Part shown: positions 42,295 to 50,232 of the stretch, piece by piece
Numbering within the stretch: position 1 is the first letter of the stretch
Layout of the letters: each line of letters starts with the position of its first letter
Source: Sulfurovum sp. UBA4779
GTDB lineage: Bacteria > Campylobacterota > Campylobacteria > Campylobacterales > Sulfurovaceae
Reading direction: 5' to 3'
NCBI GenBank assembly: GCA_002403155.1
Contig: DHHF01000006.1
Coordinates: 131,073 to 195,072, forward strand
Length of the DNA stretch: 64,000 nt
Translations under genes and position numbers: made by a program
Notes under the pieces: generated by a model
What the model was told of the DNA's origin: nothing
The model's database searches: none
Seen by the model: only the letters and a program-made list of their open reading frames with translations

Positions 42295-43721
42295 TGCTGT
42301 TTTCAGAGCAAGAAGAGCGGGAACGGAAATTTAAACTTGCTTTAAGGGCAGCTGTTCCTGTATTGCTTCTTGTTTTTTTGGTCTTTTATACTGTTTTTTT
42401 AAAAGACAATGTTGTCGATTTTAGCCTAGAAAATCAGTTTTTGCTTGCAGGCATTGTTTTTGTCAGCGTCTATTTCATCTATTTTCTCATAGAAACCGGC
42501 TCCAAAGAAACATTGATTGATGAAACCACCAAAGGATTCAATCAAAAAAGCTTTATTAAAAAACTTCAGCGCCATAAACCAAAATCTCTTGCACTGCTTA
42601 TCATCGACAATCTGCAAACGCTCAATGATAACTATAGTTCAGAAGAGATAGATAGACTGCTTTACACCTTTATTCACCGGCTTGATTCGGACTTTACGCA
42701 GGAAGGAGTCTCAAACGTACTGATCGGCAGGCGCTACGGGGCTGAATTTTTGATTGCCCTCAACGAAAACCGCCAAGATATCCAAACCATTTTAAACCAT
42801 GTCATCGAAAAAAACAAAACTGTTGACGATATTGAACTCGATTGCAAATTTGCCGTTATTACCAATACCCATTATGATTTTGAAAAAACTATCTCACAAC
42901 TGAAAGATATGATTAAAGCACAAAACGATACTGTTCCAGAACAAAAAAACAACAATATCGTAAAAGATGCGACAGAGATGATGGATATTGAAACGGCCAT
43001 TGCAGACGCGTTGCAAAAAGAGAACATTCTGTTCATCTTTAAGCCGCTCCTTCATGTCAAAAAAAATCAAGTCGATCTCTATGAAATTTCGGTAAAACTA
43101 AAATCAAAAAGCACAGGGGATATTTTGCCCAAAGTATATCTTCCGATTATCAATCGTTTGGGCCTAGGAAGAGAGTATGACTGGGTTATCGTAAAACGTG
43201 TCCTTGCTCTTTTCCCTCTTTTGGATAAAAACATCTCTCTTACATTTAATCTTTCTCCCTTCTCCCTTAGAAACAAAGCTTTTCTTGATAAGTTTTTCTC
43301 GGCCCTGGATGAAAGCGGCATTGACCCCTCCCGCCTCATTATACAGCTGTATGAACGAAAAACACATCACAATCTAAGCGGCTATCTTGAAACGCTCAAA
43401 CATATTCGGGCCAAAGGGATACGTATCTGTATCGATAATTTCGGTGCATCCAATGCTTCGATGGAATATATCAAATATTTCAAGTTTGACATGATCCAGT
43501 TTGACCGTGATTATGTCACAAACCTTAAAGATAAAACCAATTATGCCATGTTGCGCTCACTGATCAAAATGAGTCAAGAGCTTCATATCTTAACGGTTGC
43601 AAAGTGGGTAGACAAAGCAGAACAAAAATCACTGCTTCAAATGCTTGGCATCGACTATATGCAAGGATTTGGCATAGGCGAGCCCTTCAATGAAAGAGAT
43701 CTTATCAATCAATACAATTAA
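42294..43721 (+). CDS. membrane protein with degenerate GGDEF and EAL domains
   Basis: 475 residues: two membrane helices (about 17-36 and 48-66), a GGDEF-like domain to about 215 and an EAL-like domain from about 230. The GGDEF signature reads RYGAEF. In the EAL part YEISVKL replaces EAL, FNLSP and the E of LYERK remain, but IDNFG replaces DDFG and AKWVDK replaces the AEGVE region. Cyclic-di-GMP turnover is therefore doubtful, and it may be a sensor or scaffold. Its start overlaps the gyrB stop and queF follows after 12 bases. Confidence 0.75.
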   Translation: MLFSEQEERERKFKLALRAAVPVLLLVFLVFYTVFLKDNVVDFSLENQFLLAGIVFVSVYFIYFLIETGSKETLIDETTKGFNQKSFIKKLQRHKPKSLALLIIDNLQTLNDNYSSEEIDRLLYTFIHRLDSDFTQEGVSNVLIGRRYGAEFLIALNENRQDIQTILNHVIEKNKTVDDIELDCKFAVITNTHYDFEKTISQLKDMIKAQNDTVPEQKNNNIVKDATEMMDIETAIADALQKENILFIFKPLLHVKKNQVDLYEISVKLKSKSTGDILPKVYLPIINRLGLGREYDWVIVKRVLALFPLLDKNISLTFNLSPFSLRNKAFLDKFFSALDESGIDPSRLIIQLYERKTHHNLSGYLETLKHIRAKGIRICIDNFGASNASMEYIKYFKFDMIQFDRDYVTNLKDKTNYAMLRSLIKMSQELHILTVAKWVDKAEQKSLLQMLGIDYMQGFGIGEPFNERDLINQYN

Positions 43722-43733
43722 AGGACAACACAG

Positions 43734-44111
43734 ATGAAATACGGCGAAAAAGAAATTTTAGAGTTTGACATCAATGCTGCGGAGCATTACTGGCCGAACG
43801 AACATGAAAAAAACTACACCATCAATATCGAACTCCCGGAATTTATGGCAAGATGCCCGCGTTCTGGCTACCCGGATTTTGCAACGCTCAAACTCACCTA
43901 TCAACCCGATAAAAAAGTGATCGAACTTAAAGCGCTCAAGCTCTACATCAATTCATTTATGAACAGATATATTTCCCATGAGAATGCGGCAAACGAAATC
44001 TATGATACACTTTTTTCAAAACTGGAACCAAAATCCATGAGATTGGTAGCAGATTTTAATCCAAGAGGAAACGTGCATACGGTTATAGAAATAGACAGTA
44101 AGGAAAACTGA
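43734..44111 (+). CDS. queF: NADPH-dependent preQ0 reductase QueF
   Basis: 125 residues, the short unimodular class. It reduces the nitrile of preQ0 to preQ1 for queuosine in tRNA. CPRSGYPDF holds the catalytic cysteine and aspartate. ELKALKLYINSFMN is the QueF motif for NADPH, and FNPRG is near the end. It follows the EAL-like gene by 12 bases, so gyrB, EAL-like and queF are probably one transcript. Confidence 0.92.
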   Translation: MKYGEKEILEFDINAAEHYWPNEHEKNYTINIELPEFMARCPRSGYPDFATLKLTYQPDKKVIELKALKLYINSFMNRYISHENAANEIYDTLFSKLEPKSMRLVADFNPRGNVHTVIEIDSKEN

Positions 44112-44187
44112 TCTTACAATTTGACATTTTTTTTAAACAAATGCGCTAAATCTATTATGATATCTCCATTAGATACAAAGGGATATC

Positions 44188-44421
44188 GTGATAGAGTTTA
44201 AAACTGTTATCAAAAGAATAAAATATATCATTGCGCTGCACTCGTACAAAAAGAAGATTCTTGATAAAGATATCGCAGAAGCGCTTGAGCTTTCAGCTGC
44301 TTATTTTGCGGTTATTAAAAGAAGAGAAAAAATCCCCTATGAAGCCATAGCCTATTTTTGCAAAAAATATCATGTCAATATGAACTGGATACTGATGGCA
44401 CAAGAACCTCAGCATTTTTAA
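44188..44421 (+). CDS. small CI-repressor-like helix-turn-helix protein
   Basis: 77 residues, helical. DKDIAEALELSAAYFAVIKRREKIPYEAI is a helix-turn-helix, and CKKYHVNMNWILMAQEP matches the end of the bacteriophage CI-repressor N-terminal family (often INWLL...). Proteins of this kind are common in Campylobacterota outside prophages. The start is GTG at 44188 with AAGGG five bases before it. Targets are unknown. No phage genes are nearby. Confidence 0.7.
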   Translation: MIEFKTVIKRIKYIIALHSYKKKILDKDIAEALELSAAYFAVIKRREKIPYEAIAYFCKKYHVNMNWILMAQEPQHF

Positions 44422-44443
44422 TCTCCATAAAAAGTAGTTGGAG

Positions 44444-44449
44444 TATAAT
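44444..44449 (+). promoter_or_regulatory. orphan TATAAT on the plus strand
   Basis: TTGGAGTATAAT lies in the 207-base gap after the CI-like gene. Downstream, at 44530-44589, a 19-codon frame (MARKKGQAYSL...) has GGGAG six bases before its ATG. No known gene or RNA follows, so what this promoter would express is unclear. Confidence 0.3.
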
Positions 44450-44628
44450 GGCCTGAATTATCTAGACAGCTAAACAATCAGATTTATTTCCAAATAATAC
44501 AATAAAAGTATAGAATGCGGGAGATAAAAATGGCTAGAAAAAAAGGTCAGGCCTATAGTCTTTTCCGTCTATTTTTGCGCCTGCCTTGATCTGTTCAAGG
44601 GCTTTATTTAAATCGAACCGATACCTGT

Positions 44629-45456
44629 TTACTTACCGTTTTTATCTTCATTGATCATTTTTTCAAATACTTTGATATTATGCTTGCTTACTATCATATA
44701 GCGCGGTATGGCCATGAGAGAATCTTTTGATGTTGCATGTCTGCCATCAATGCTTAAAGCAGCGCCATAGCCTGCTTGTGCTGCTTTTGTTTGAAGCTCG
44801 TCATCATAAATTCCAAAAGGCCATGCCAGATATTTGATTTCATGGCCCATTTTTTTCTCCAGTATCTGTTTGGAAACCATCAGCTGCTTGTTGACAAACC
44901 TTGCATATTCGTCTGCGGAAAGCTTTTTCTTTTCCTCTTTAAAATGAGGATGCCAATACGTATGCGACTCCACCCGAAACAACATCGTTGCTTCAAGTTC
45001 CCAAAGCTGCTCCCATGTCATAGCATATTTGGCATTGGATATCGCGCTGGGATAGATAAACAACGTCACGGGGATACCATATTTTTTTACCAACGGTGCC
45101 ATCACAGTATAAACACTTTTATGACCGTCATCAACCGTAATGACAACGGATTTATTGGGAATTGATTGTATCTCTTCTTGCAGATACTTTATCGCTCTCT
45201 CAAGCGAAATTACCGTATAGCCGTTTGTTTGAAGCCAGGCAAGATGCTTCTCAAATACACTTGTTTGGACCGTCGTTGCATCACTCACTTCTGTGCCAAA
45301 TCGATGATAACACAATATAGGAATCGCTTTTTTTATTGAATCGCCTCTTATATAAGAGGTAAATACAAAGAGTATCAAAATAAAACGAAGTAATTTTCTT
45401 TTACTTTCAAGACAGTCAGCTAATCTATCATAAAAGATACGGCTAGAAGAGTTCAT
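44629..45456 (-). CDS. polysaccharide deacetylase (NodB-type), exported or anchored
   Basis: 275 residues. A hydrophobic segment at about 21-38 follows a charged N-terminus (signal or anchor). The NodB domain has TVDDGHKSVY (usual TFDDG), ESHTYWHPHF with the metal histidines and WPFGIYDDE. PILCYHRF at residue 46 is typical of PgaB-like and IcaB-like N-deacetylases. It acts on an extracytoplasmic polysaccharide, possibly poly-N-acetylglucosamine. It follows the DUF4015 gene on the same strand. Confidence 0.85.
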   Translation of the reverse strand: MNSSSRIFYDRLADCLESKRKLLRFILILFVFTSYIRGDSIKKAIPILCYHRFGTEVSDATTVQTSVFEKHLAWLQTNGYTVISLERAIKYLQEEIQSIPNKSVVITVDDGHKSVYTVMAPLVKKYGIPVTLFIYPSAISNAKYAMTWEQLWELEATMLFRVESHTYWHPHFKEEKKKLSADEYARFVNKQLMVSKQILEKKMGHEIKYLAWPFGIYDDELQTKAAQAGYGAALSIDGRHATSKDSLMAIPRYMIVSKHNIKVFEKMINEDKNGK

Positions 45457-45508
45457 ATTTACCTGCTTTAAAATGGTTGATGGGCCAAGAAAGAAAGTTA
45501 TCTAGAGA

Positions 45509-46777
45509 CTATTGATCGGCCTCTTTAAAAGGGAGAAGCCCTGCAGGGCTATAAACATTGCGGGGATTCCACAACATCCACCCGCAGCTGCCAAAATCTT
45601 CACTGGCTTGGATTTGTTCTCGTATTTCTTTTGCACCGTAATATCTCCGATCAAATGCATAATCACGGAAGGCCTGGAGCCACGGCCGATACGAAAGAGG
45701 CGAACCCCCGGATTTTTCAAGTGCCTTTTTGAGAGTATGGTTGACAATTTCATAATTGGCTTTCACCGGATTTTTATAGCCTGGGATTCCGACATGAAAA
45801 CCGCTGGGATAAAGCATAGGGGAGAGATAGTCAACATGCAGCGCCATTGCATCAACCCGTTGTCCTATTCCTAAGTCGGCATCATTCCAGCACACGTATC
45901 CAAAAATATCCGCAGAGATAAAAACATTGTAAGCAATCAAGCGCTCACGTGCATATTTCAAAAATTCATTAATCGCTTCGACACGCTCTCTTTGCCTATT
46001 TTTAATTGAGAATTGAAGCCCTTTGTGATCCGGAAAACGTACATAGTCAAACTGTATTTCATCAAATCCGGCCTGCGCACTCTCTTGGGCAATAGAAATG
46101 ATATAATCCCACGCTTCTTTCTGCGACGGGTCTATCCAGTAAAGCCCCTCTCTATCTCTATATAGACTCCCATCGGCTCTTTTGACCCCCCATTGAGGAT
46201 AAGCTCTTACAAAAGGGGTGTCTTTAAAGCATACAATGCGTGCAATGGTATAAATGCCCTCTTTTTTCAATCCGGCTATAAACTGTTTTAAATCTTTAAA
46301 GCGAACCATTTTTTGTGCACCAATTTTGTTGGCAGTAAAATTATTGGTTTTATGCGCTATTTGTCCACGGTCCATTTTGATATCTATGACCAATGCATTG
46401 ATTTCGGTAGTACGGATGAGATGTTTGGCATTGTTAACAATCTTATCCTGGGTGGCTCCAAAGCTGGAGAGATACAGTGCTTTTGGGATAAAAGGGCTTA
46501 GATAGATTGTGCCGCTTTTTTCAGCGAATTTGCGATCATAGCCTATTGCGCGCACACCGATTCTATCCGACGAAGGTATACGAAACGCCCCATTTGCATC
46601 CGTGCGATACTCTTTACCTTCTGCGATAACGATCGCATCTGCTATCGGCATGCCATGTTTTATATCCAATACAACACCCGTTGTTGCGGTACCCCATAGT
46701 GTTGTAATAGAAGCTATGCAAACACTCATCGCCAGAAGCATTCTCCAAATGAAACAATGTTTTCCCATAACTCTCAT
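45509..46777 (-). CDS. DUF4015-type putative glycoside hydrolase
   Basis: 422 residues. A signal segment (about 10-30) is followed by a small beta domain (about 31-95, VVLDIKHGMPIADAIVIAEGKEYRT) of carboxypeptidase-regulatory type. A TIM-barrel-like domain (from about 97) follows, with NALVIDIKMDRG, GFDEIQFDYVRFP, the candidate acid pair region ADIFGYVCWND and SPMLYPSG, ending SCGWMLWNPRNVYSP. This pattern is DUF4015. It is probably periplasmic or secreted. The deacetylase gene lies 52 bases downstream, suggesting action on one polysaccharide. Confidence 0.82.
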   Translation of the reverse strand: MRVMGKHCFIWRMLLAMSVCIASITTLWGTATTGVVLDIKHGMPIADAIVIAEGKEYRTDANGAFRIPSSDRIGVRAIGYDRKFAEKSGTIYLSPFIPKALYLSSFGATQDKIVNNAKHLIRTTEINALVIDIKMDRGQIAHKTNNFTANKIGAQKMVRFKDLKQFIAGLKKEGIYTIARIVCFKDTPFVRAYPQWGVKRADGSLYRDREGLYWIDPSQKEAWDYIISIAQESAQAGFDEIQFDYVRFPDHKGLQFSIKNRQRERVEAINEFLKYARERLIAYNVFISADIFGYVCWNDADLGIGQRVDAMALHVDYLSPMLYPSGFHVGIPGYKNPVKANYEIVNHTLKKALEKSGGSPLSYRPWLQAFRDYAFDRRYYGAKEIREQIQASEDFGSCGWMLWNPRNVYSPAGLLPFKEADQ

Positions 46778-46881
46778 CTTACACTACCTGTTTGCCTATA
46801 GTTTCTATAACGTAGTGGTTATTGTATCTATATTTTGCTTTATAAAGTCGAGAGTATTATTTAGAAGGATAATAAAAGAGG

Positions 46882-46931
46882 ATCTAAGAGCATGCGGTCA
46901 AGCCGGGACCTGACACGCAACTCTCTTAGAT
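46882..46931 (-). terminator. compound hairpin after fusA
   Basis: ATCTAAGAG and CTCTTAGAT form an outer 9-bp stem. Inside it TGCGGTCA pairs with TGAC-A-CGCA around a ten-base loop. On the minus strand the stem is followed by CCTCTTTTATT. It lies 23 bases after the fusA stop and probably ends the rpsL-rpsG-fusA transcript. Confidence 0.65.
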
Positions 46932-46953
46932 TGCAGTATGCTGCTATAAAAAA

Positions 46954-49044
46954 TTAGCTGTTTCTTTTTGCGATGATCTCTTTTGCAACGTTTGCAGGAA
47001 CTTCTTCATAGTGATCAAATTCCATTGCATAGGTTGCACGACCTTGTGTCATCGAACGAAGGTCTGTCGAGTAACCGAACATTTCAGAAAGTGGAACAAA
47101 TGCATCTACGATTTTATTTCCTGCTCTATCGCCCATTCCATTCACCTGACCACGTCTTTTTGAGATATCACCGATAACATCACCCATAGATTCTTCCGGT
47201 GTCTCAACTTCAACTTTCATCAATGGTTCTAAGATCACAGGGTTTGCCTGTCTTGCACCTTCTCTGAATCCCATAGAGCCTGCAAGTTTAAATGCCATCT
47301 CAGAGGAGTCAACATCATGGTAGCTTCCATCGTAAAGTGTTACTTTAACATCCACTACAGGATAACCGGCCTGAATACCTCTTCCCATTGCTTCTTCGAT
47401 ACCTTTGTTAACAGGCTGAATAAATTCTTTTGGGATAACCCCTCCTTTAATCTCATCAACGAACTGATAACCTGCACCCGGCTCTTGTGGTTCGATTTTA
47501 AGGAATACATGTCCATACTGTCCGCGTCCACCAGACTGTTTTGCATATTTGTATTCTTTGTTCACAGAACTTCTGATCGTCTCACGGTAAGCAACCTGTG
47601 GTGCTCCAACTTCAGCCTCCACTTTAAACTCACGCTTCATACGGTCAACAATGATCTCAAGGTGCAATTCACCCATCCCTGAAATGATCGTTTGCCCGGA
47701 TTCTTCATCCGTATTGACTCTAAATGATGGATCTTCTGCTGCTAGTTTACCAAGTGCGATCCCCATTTTTTCCTGGTCAGCTTTTGTTTTCGGCTCAACC
47801 GCAACAGAGATAACCGGTTCTGGGAAATCCATTCTTTCAAGTACAACTTTGTCTTTCTCTGAACAAAGTGTATCACCGGTTGTTGTAGATTTAAGGCCAA
47901 CAACCGCAGCAATCTCGCCTGCATAAACTGCATCAACTTCTTCACGCTTAATCGCGTGCATTTTCATGATACGGCCAACACGCTCTTTTTTGTCTTTGGT
48001 GGTATTGTGTGCATAAGAACCTGAATTTAACATACCTCTATAAACACGGATAAATGTCAACTGCCCTACAAACGGATCGGTCATGATCTTAAATGCCAAA
48101 GCTGCGAATTCACCATTGTCAGTTGAAGGAACAACAACTTCTTTTTCTTCATCATCCATCATTGTTCCGCGGATAGCAGAAACCTCTGTCGGAGCAGGAA
48201 GATAATCAACAACCGCATCAAGAAGTGTTTGAACACCTTTATTTTTAAATGATGTACCGCAAACCATAGGTACAATATGCATACCGATTGTTGCAGCTTT
48301 AATCCCTGCTTTGATCTCTTCAACAGTTAGCTCTTCACCCTCAAGGAATTTTTCCATTAAAGCGTCGTTACCTTCTGCACCAGAAATAGATTCGATCATT
48401 TTTTCTCTGTACTCATCAGCTTTGTCTTGAAGCTCCGGACGAATGTCTTGTTCATGGTAAGCTGAGCCCATTGCAGCGTCGGCGTCCCATACAATCTCTT
48501 TCATTTTTACAAGGTCAATAACACCTTCGAAGCTATCTTCTGCTCCAATTGGAATCTGAATCGGTACCGGATTCCCTTTTAATCTCTCATCAATTTGTCT
48601 TTCAACTTCATAGAAATCTGCACCCGTTCTATCCATTTTATTTACATAAACAATCGATGGAACGCCGTAACGATTTCTCTGTCTCCAAACAGTTTCAGAT
48701 TGAGGCTGAACACCGCCAACTGCACAAAATACAGAAACGGCGCCGTCAAGTACTCTCATTGAACGCTCAACTTCGATCGTAAAGTCAACGTGGCCCGGAG
48801 TATCGATAATGTTGATCTGTTTTCCAGCCCATGTACAAGTAGTTGCCGCAGAAGTAATGGTAATACCTCTTTCTTGTTCTTGTTCCATCCAGTCCATTGT
48901 CGCGGCACCATCATGTACCTCGCCGATCTTGTGCTCAACCCCCGTATAGAATAGAATACGTTCTGTTGTTGTTGTTTTACCCGCATCAATGTGAGCAGCA
49001 ATACCGATATTTCTTACATCTTCAAGTTTGTGAGATCGTGCCAT
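46954..49044 (-). CDS. fusA: elongation factor G
   Basis: 696 residues. GTPase that drives translocation. AHIDAGKTTTTERILFYTG (P-loop), DTPGHVD and NKMDRTGAD are the G1, G3 and G4 motifs. GRGQYGHVFLKIEP and the C-terminal domains follow. It comes 11 bases after rpsG, last of the str operon. In contrast to E. coli, tuf is not downstream but at the other end of the block. Confidence 0.97.
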   Translation of the reverse strand: MARSHKLEDVRNIGIAAHIDAGKTTTTERILFYTGVEHKIGEVHDGAATMDWMEQEQERGITITSAATTCTWAGKQINIIDTPGHVDFTIEVERSMRVLDGAVSVFCAVGGVQPQSETVWRQRNRYGVPSIVYVNKMDRTGADFYEVERQIDERLKGNPVPIQIPIGAEDSFEGVIDLVKMKEIVWDADAAMGSAYHEQDIRPELQDKADEYREKMIESISGAEGNDALMEKFLEGEELTVEEIKAGIKAATIGMHIVPMVCGTSFKNKGVQTLLDAVVDYLPAPTEVSAIRGTMMDDEEKEVVVPSTDNGEFAALAFKIMTDPFVGQLTFIRVYRGMLNSGSYAHNTTKDKKERVGRIMKMHAIKREEVDAVYAGEIAAVVGLKSTTTGDTLCSEKDKVVLERMDFPEPVISVAVEPKTKADQEKMGIALGKLAAEDPSFRVNTDEESGQTIISGMGELHLEIIVDRMKREFKVEAEVGAPQVAYRETIRSSVNKEYKYAKQSGGRGQYGHVFLKIEPQEPGAGYQFVDEIKGGVIPKEFIQPVNKGIEEAMGRGIQAGYPVVDVKVTLYDGSYHDVDSSEMAFKLAGSMGFREGARQANPVILEPLMKVEVETPEESMGDVIGDISKRRGQVNGMGDRAGNKIVDAFVPLSEMFGYSTDLRSMTQGRATYAMEFDHYEEVPANVAKEIIAKRNS

Positions 49045-49055
49045 AATTTAATTCC

Positions 49056-49523
49056 TTACCATCTGTAGTGAGCAAATGCTTTGTTTGCTTCTGCCATTTT
49101 ATAAGTATCTTCTTTTTTCTTGAAAGCAGAACCTTTTTCGGCTGCGGCATCCATCAATTCATTGCTCAAACGCTCTATCATTGTTCTTTCGTTTCTTTTT
49201 CTGGATGCGTCGATGATCCATCTGATTCCAAGCGATTGCTGTCTTGCAGATCTTACTTCAACCGGTACCTGATATGTAGCGCCGCCGACTCTTCGGCTTT
49301 TTACTTCCATAACCGGTTTAACGTTATCCATTGCTTTGTTGAATACGTCAATGCCTTTTTCACCTGATTTTGATTCAATTCTCTCTAAAGCACCGTACAT
49401 TACTCTTTGCGCAACACTTTTTTTCCCATCAACCATGATCGCATTGATGAACTTTGTTATAACTTTAGAACCGTGTACCGGATCTGGCAACACAGGTCTA
49501 AGGGGAGCTTTTCTTCTTCTCAT
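49056..49523 (-). CDS. rpsG: 30S ribosomal protein S7
   Basis: 155 residues. Primary 16S rRNA 3'-domain binder. MRRRKAPLRPVLPDP at the start and GGATYQVPVEV and ANKAFAHYRW are family signatures. A 144-base spacer after rpsL carries a hairpin (49637-49657), the place where S7 controls translation in E. coli. Confidence 0.97.
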   Translation of the reverse strand: MRRRKAPLRPVLPDPVHGSKVITKFINAIMVDGKKSVAQRVMYGALERIESKSGEKGIDVFNKAMDNVKPVMEVKSRRVGGATYQVPVEVRSARQQSLGIRWIIDASRKRNERTMIERLSNELMDAAAEKGSAFKKKEDTYKMAEANKAFAHYRW

Positions 49524-49636
49524 TTATTTTCCTCTTCAATCTTTAATTATTTGATTTACTCAAGTCTTGTCCCTAAAGGTTCTAATGACAACACCTGTTT
49601 AAAAGCCCTGCAATGGACTAGCCGCTTTTTAATGAT

Positions 49637-49657
49637 GTTTTGAAATTATTTCAAAAC
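49637..49657 (-). promoter_or_regulatory. hairpin in the rpsL-rpsG spacer
   Basis: GTTTTGAA and TTCAAAAC pair around a five-base loop about ten bases after the rpsL stop. In E. coli the rpsL-rpsG spacer is the S7 feedback site. Here position suggests a similar role, but the structure has not been matched to S7's rRNA site. It could instead stabilise mRNA ends. Confidence 0.35.
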
Positions 49658-49667
49658 CGTCTACAAT

Positions 49668-50042
49668 TTATTTTTTAGGTCTTTTTGTACCGTATTTAGA
49701 TCTTGCAACCGTTCTTCCGTTTACGCCTGAAGTATCAAGTGCACCACGAACGATATGATATTTAACACCCGGCAAGTCTTTGACCCTTCCGCCTCTTACA
49801 AGTACGATAGAGTGCTCTTGAAGGTTATGTCCCTCACCGCCGATATATGAAATAACTTCAAATCCGCTTGTCAATCTTACTTTGGCAACTTTTCTAAGTG
49901 CTGAGTTAGGTTTCTTTGGAGTTGTAGTATAGACTCTTGTACATACGCCTCTTCTTTGAGGACAATTAACAAGCGCCGGTGATTTTGATTTTTTGATCAC
50001 TTTTTTGCGCTCTTTACGAATTAGCTGATTAATAGTAGGCAA
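49668..50042 (-). CDS. rpsL: 30S ribosomal protein S12, TTG start
   Basis: 124 residues. Decoding-site protein, first gene of the str operon. PTINQLIRKERKK, KSPALVNCPQRRGVCTRVYTTTPKKPNSALRK and the C-terminal SKYGTKRPKK are diagnostic. The start is TTG at 50040-50042 with AGGA six bases upstream. No in-frame ATG gives the conserved N-terminus. The lysines tied to streptomycin response (PKKPNSA, and the VKDLPGV region) are the usual ones. Confidence 0.96.
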   Translation of the reverse strand: MPTINQLIRKERKKVIKKSKSPALVNCPQRRGVCTRVYTTTPKKPNSALRKVAKVRLTSGFEVISYIGGEGHNLQEHSIVLVRGGRVKDLPGVKYHIVRGALDTSGVNGRTVARSKYGTKRPKK

Positions 50043-50150
50043 ATCGTTTCCTTTCTGTTTAGTTTGAATTGAATCTGGCTTTTACACCATATAAAAACAT
50101 TCTTTTTTTTAAAATATTTTGATATGTTGTAAAGAGAAAAATGGAGGCAT

Positions 50151-50156
50151 ATTATA
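50151..50156 (-). promoter_or_regulatory. -10 box for the rpsL-rpsG-fusA operon
   Basis: TATAAT on the minus strand about 109 bases before the rpsL start, just after the rpoC terminator. This implies a leader of about 100 bases. No clear -35 box. Confidence 0.5.
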
Positions 50157-50196
50157 GTAAAAATAACTTTATATAAACTTATAAAAAGATCCCCCG

Positions 50197-50221
50197 AAGC
50201 AGCAAAAAAACTGCTGCTTCT
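50197..50221 (-). terminator. terminator after rpoC
   Basis: GAAGCAGC and GCTGCTTC form an 8-bp stem with a U-rich loop. On the minus strand GGGGGATC then TTTTTAT follows. It is 12 bases past the rpoC stop. Function as terminator is likely given that a new promoter follows. Confidence 0.6.
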
Positions 50222-50232
50222 TTGCTTAAGGA

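Noticed and set aside
44188..44421. Prophage signalled by a CI-repressor-like gene
   Set aside because: No integrase, structural or lysis genes and no attachment repeats are nearby. Such small regulators are common in Campylobacterota chromosomes.
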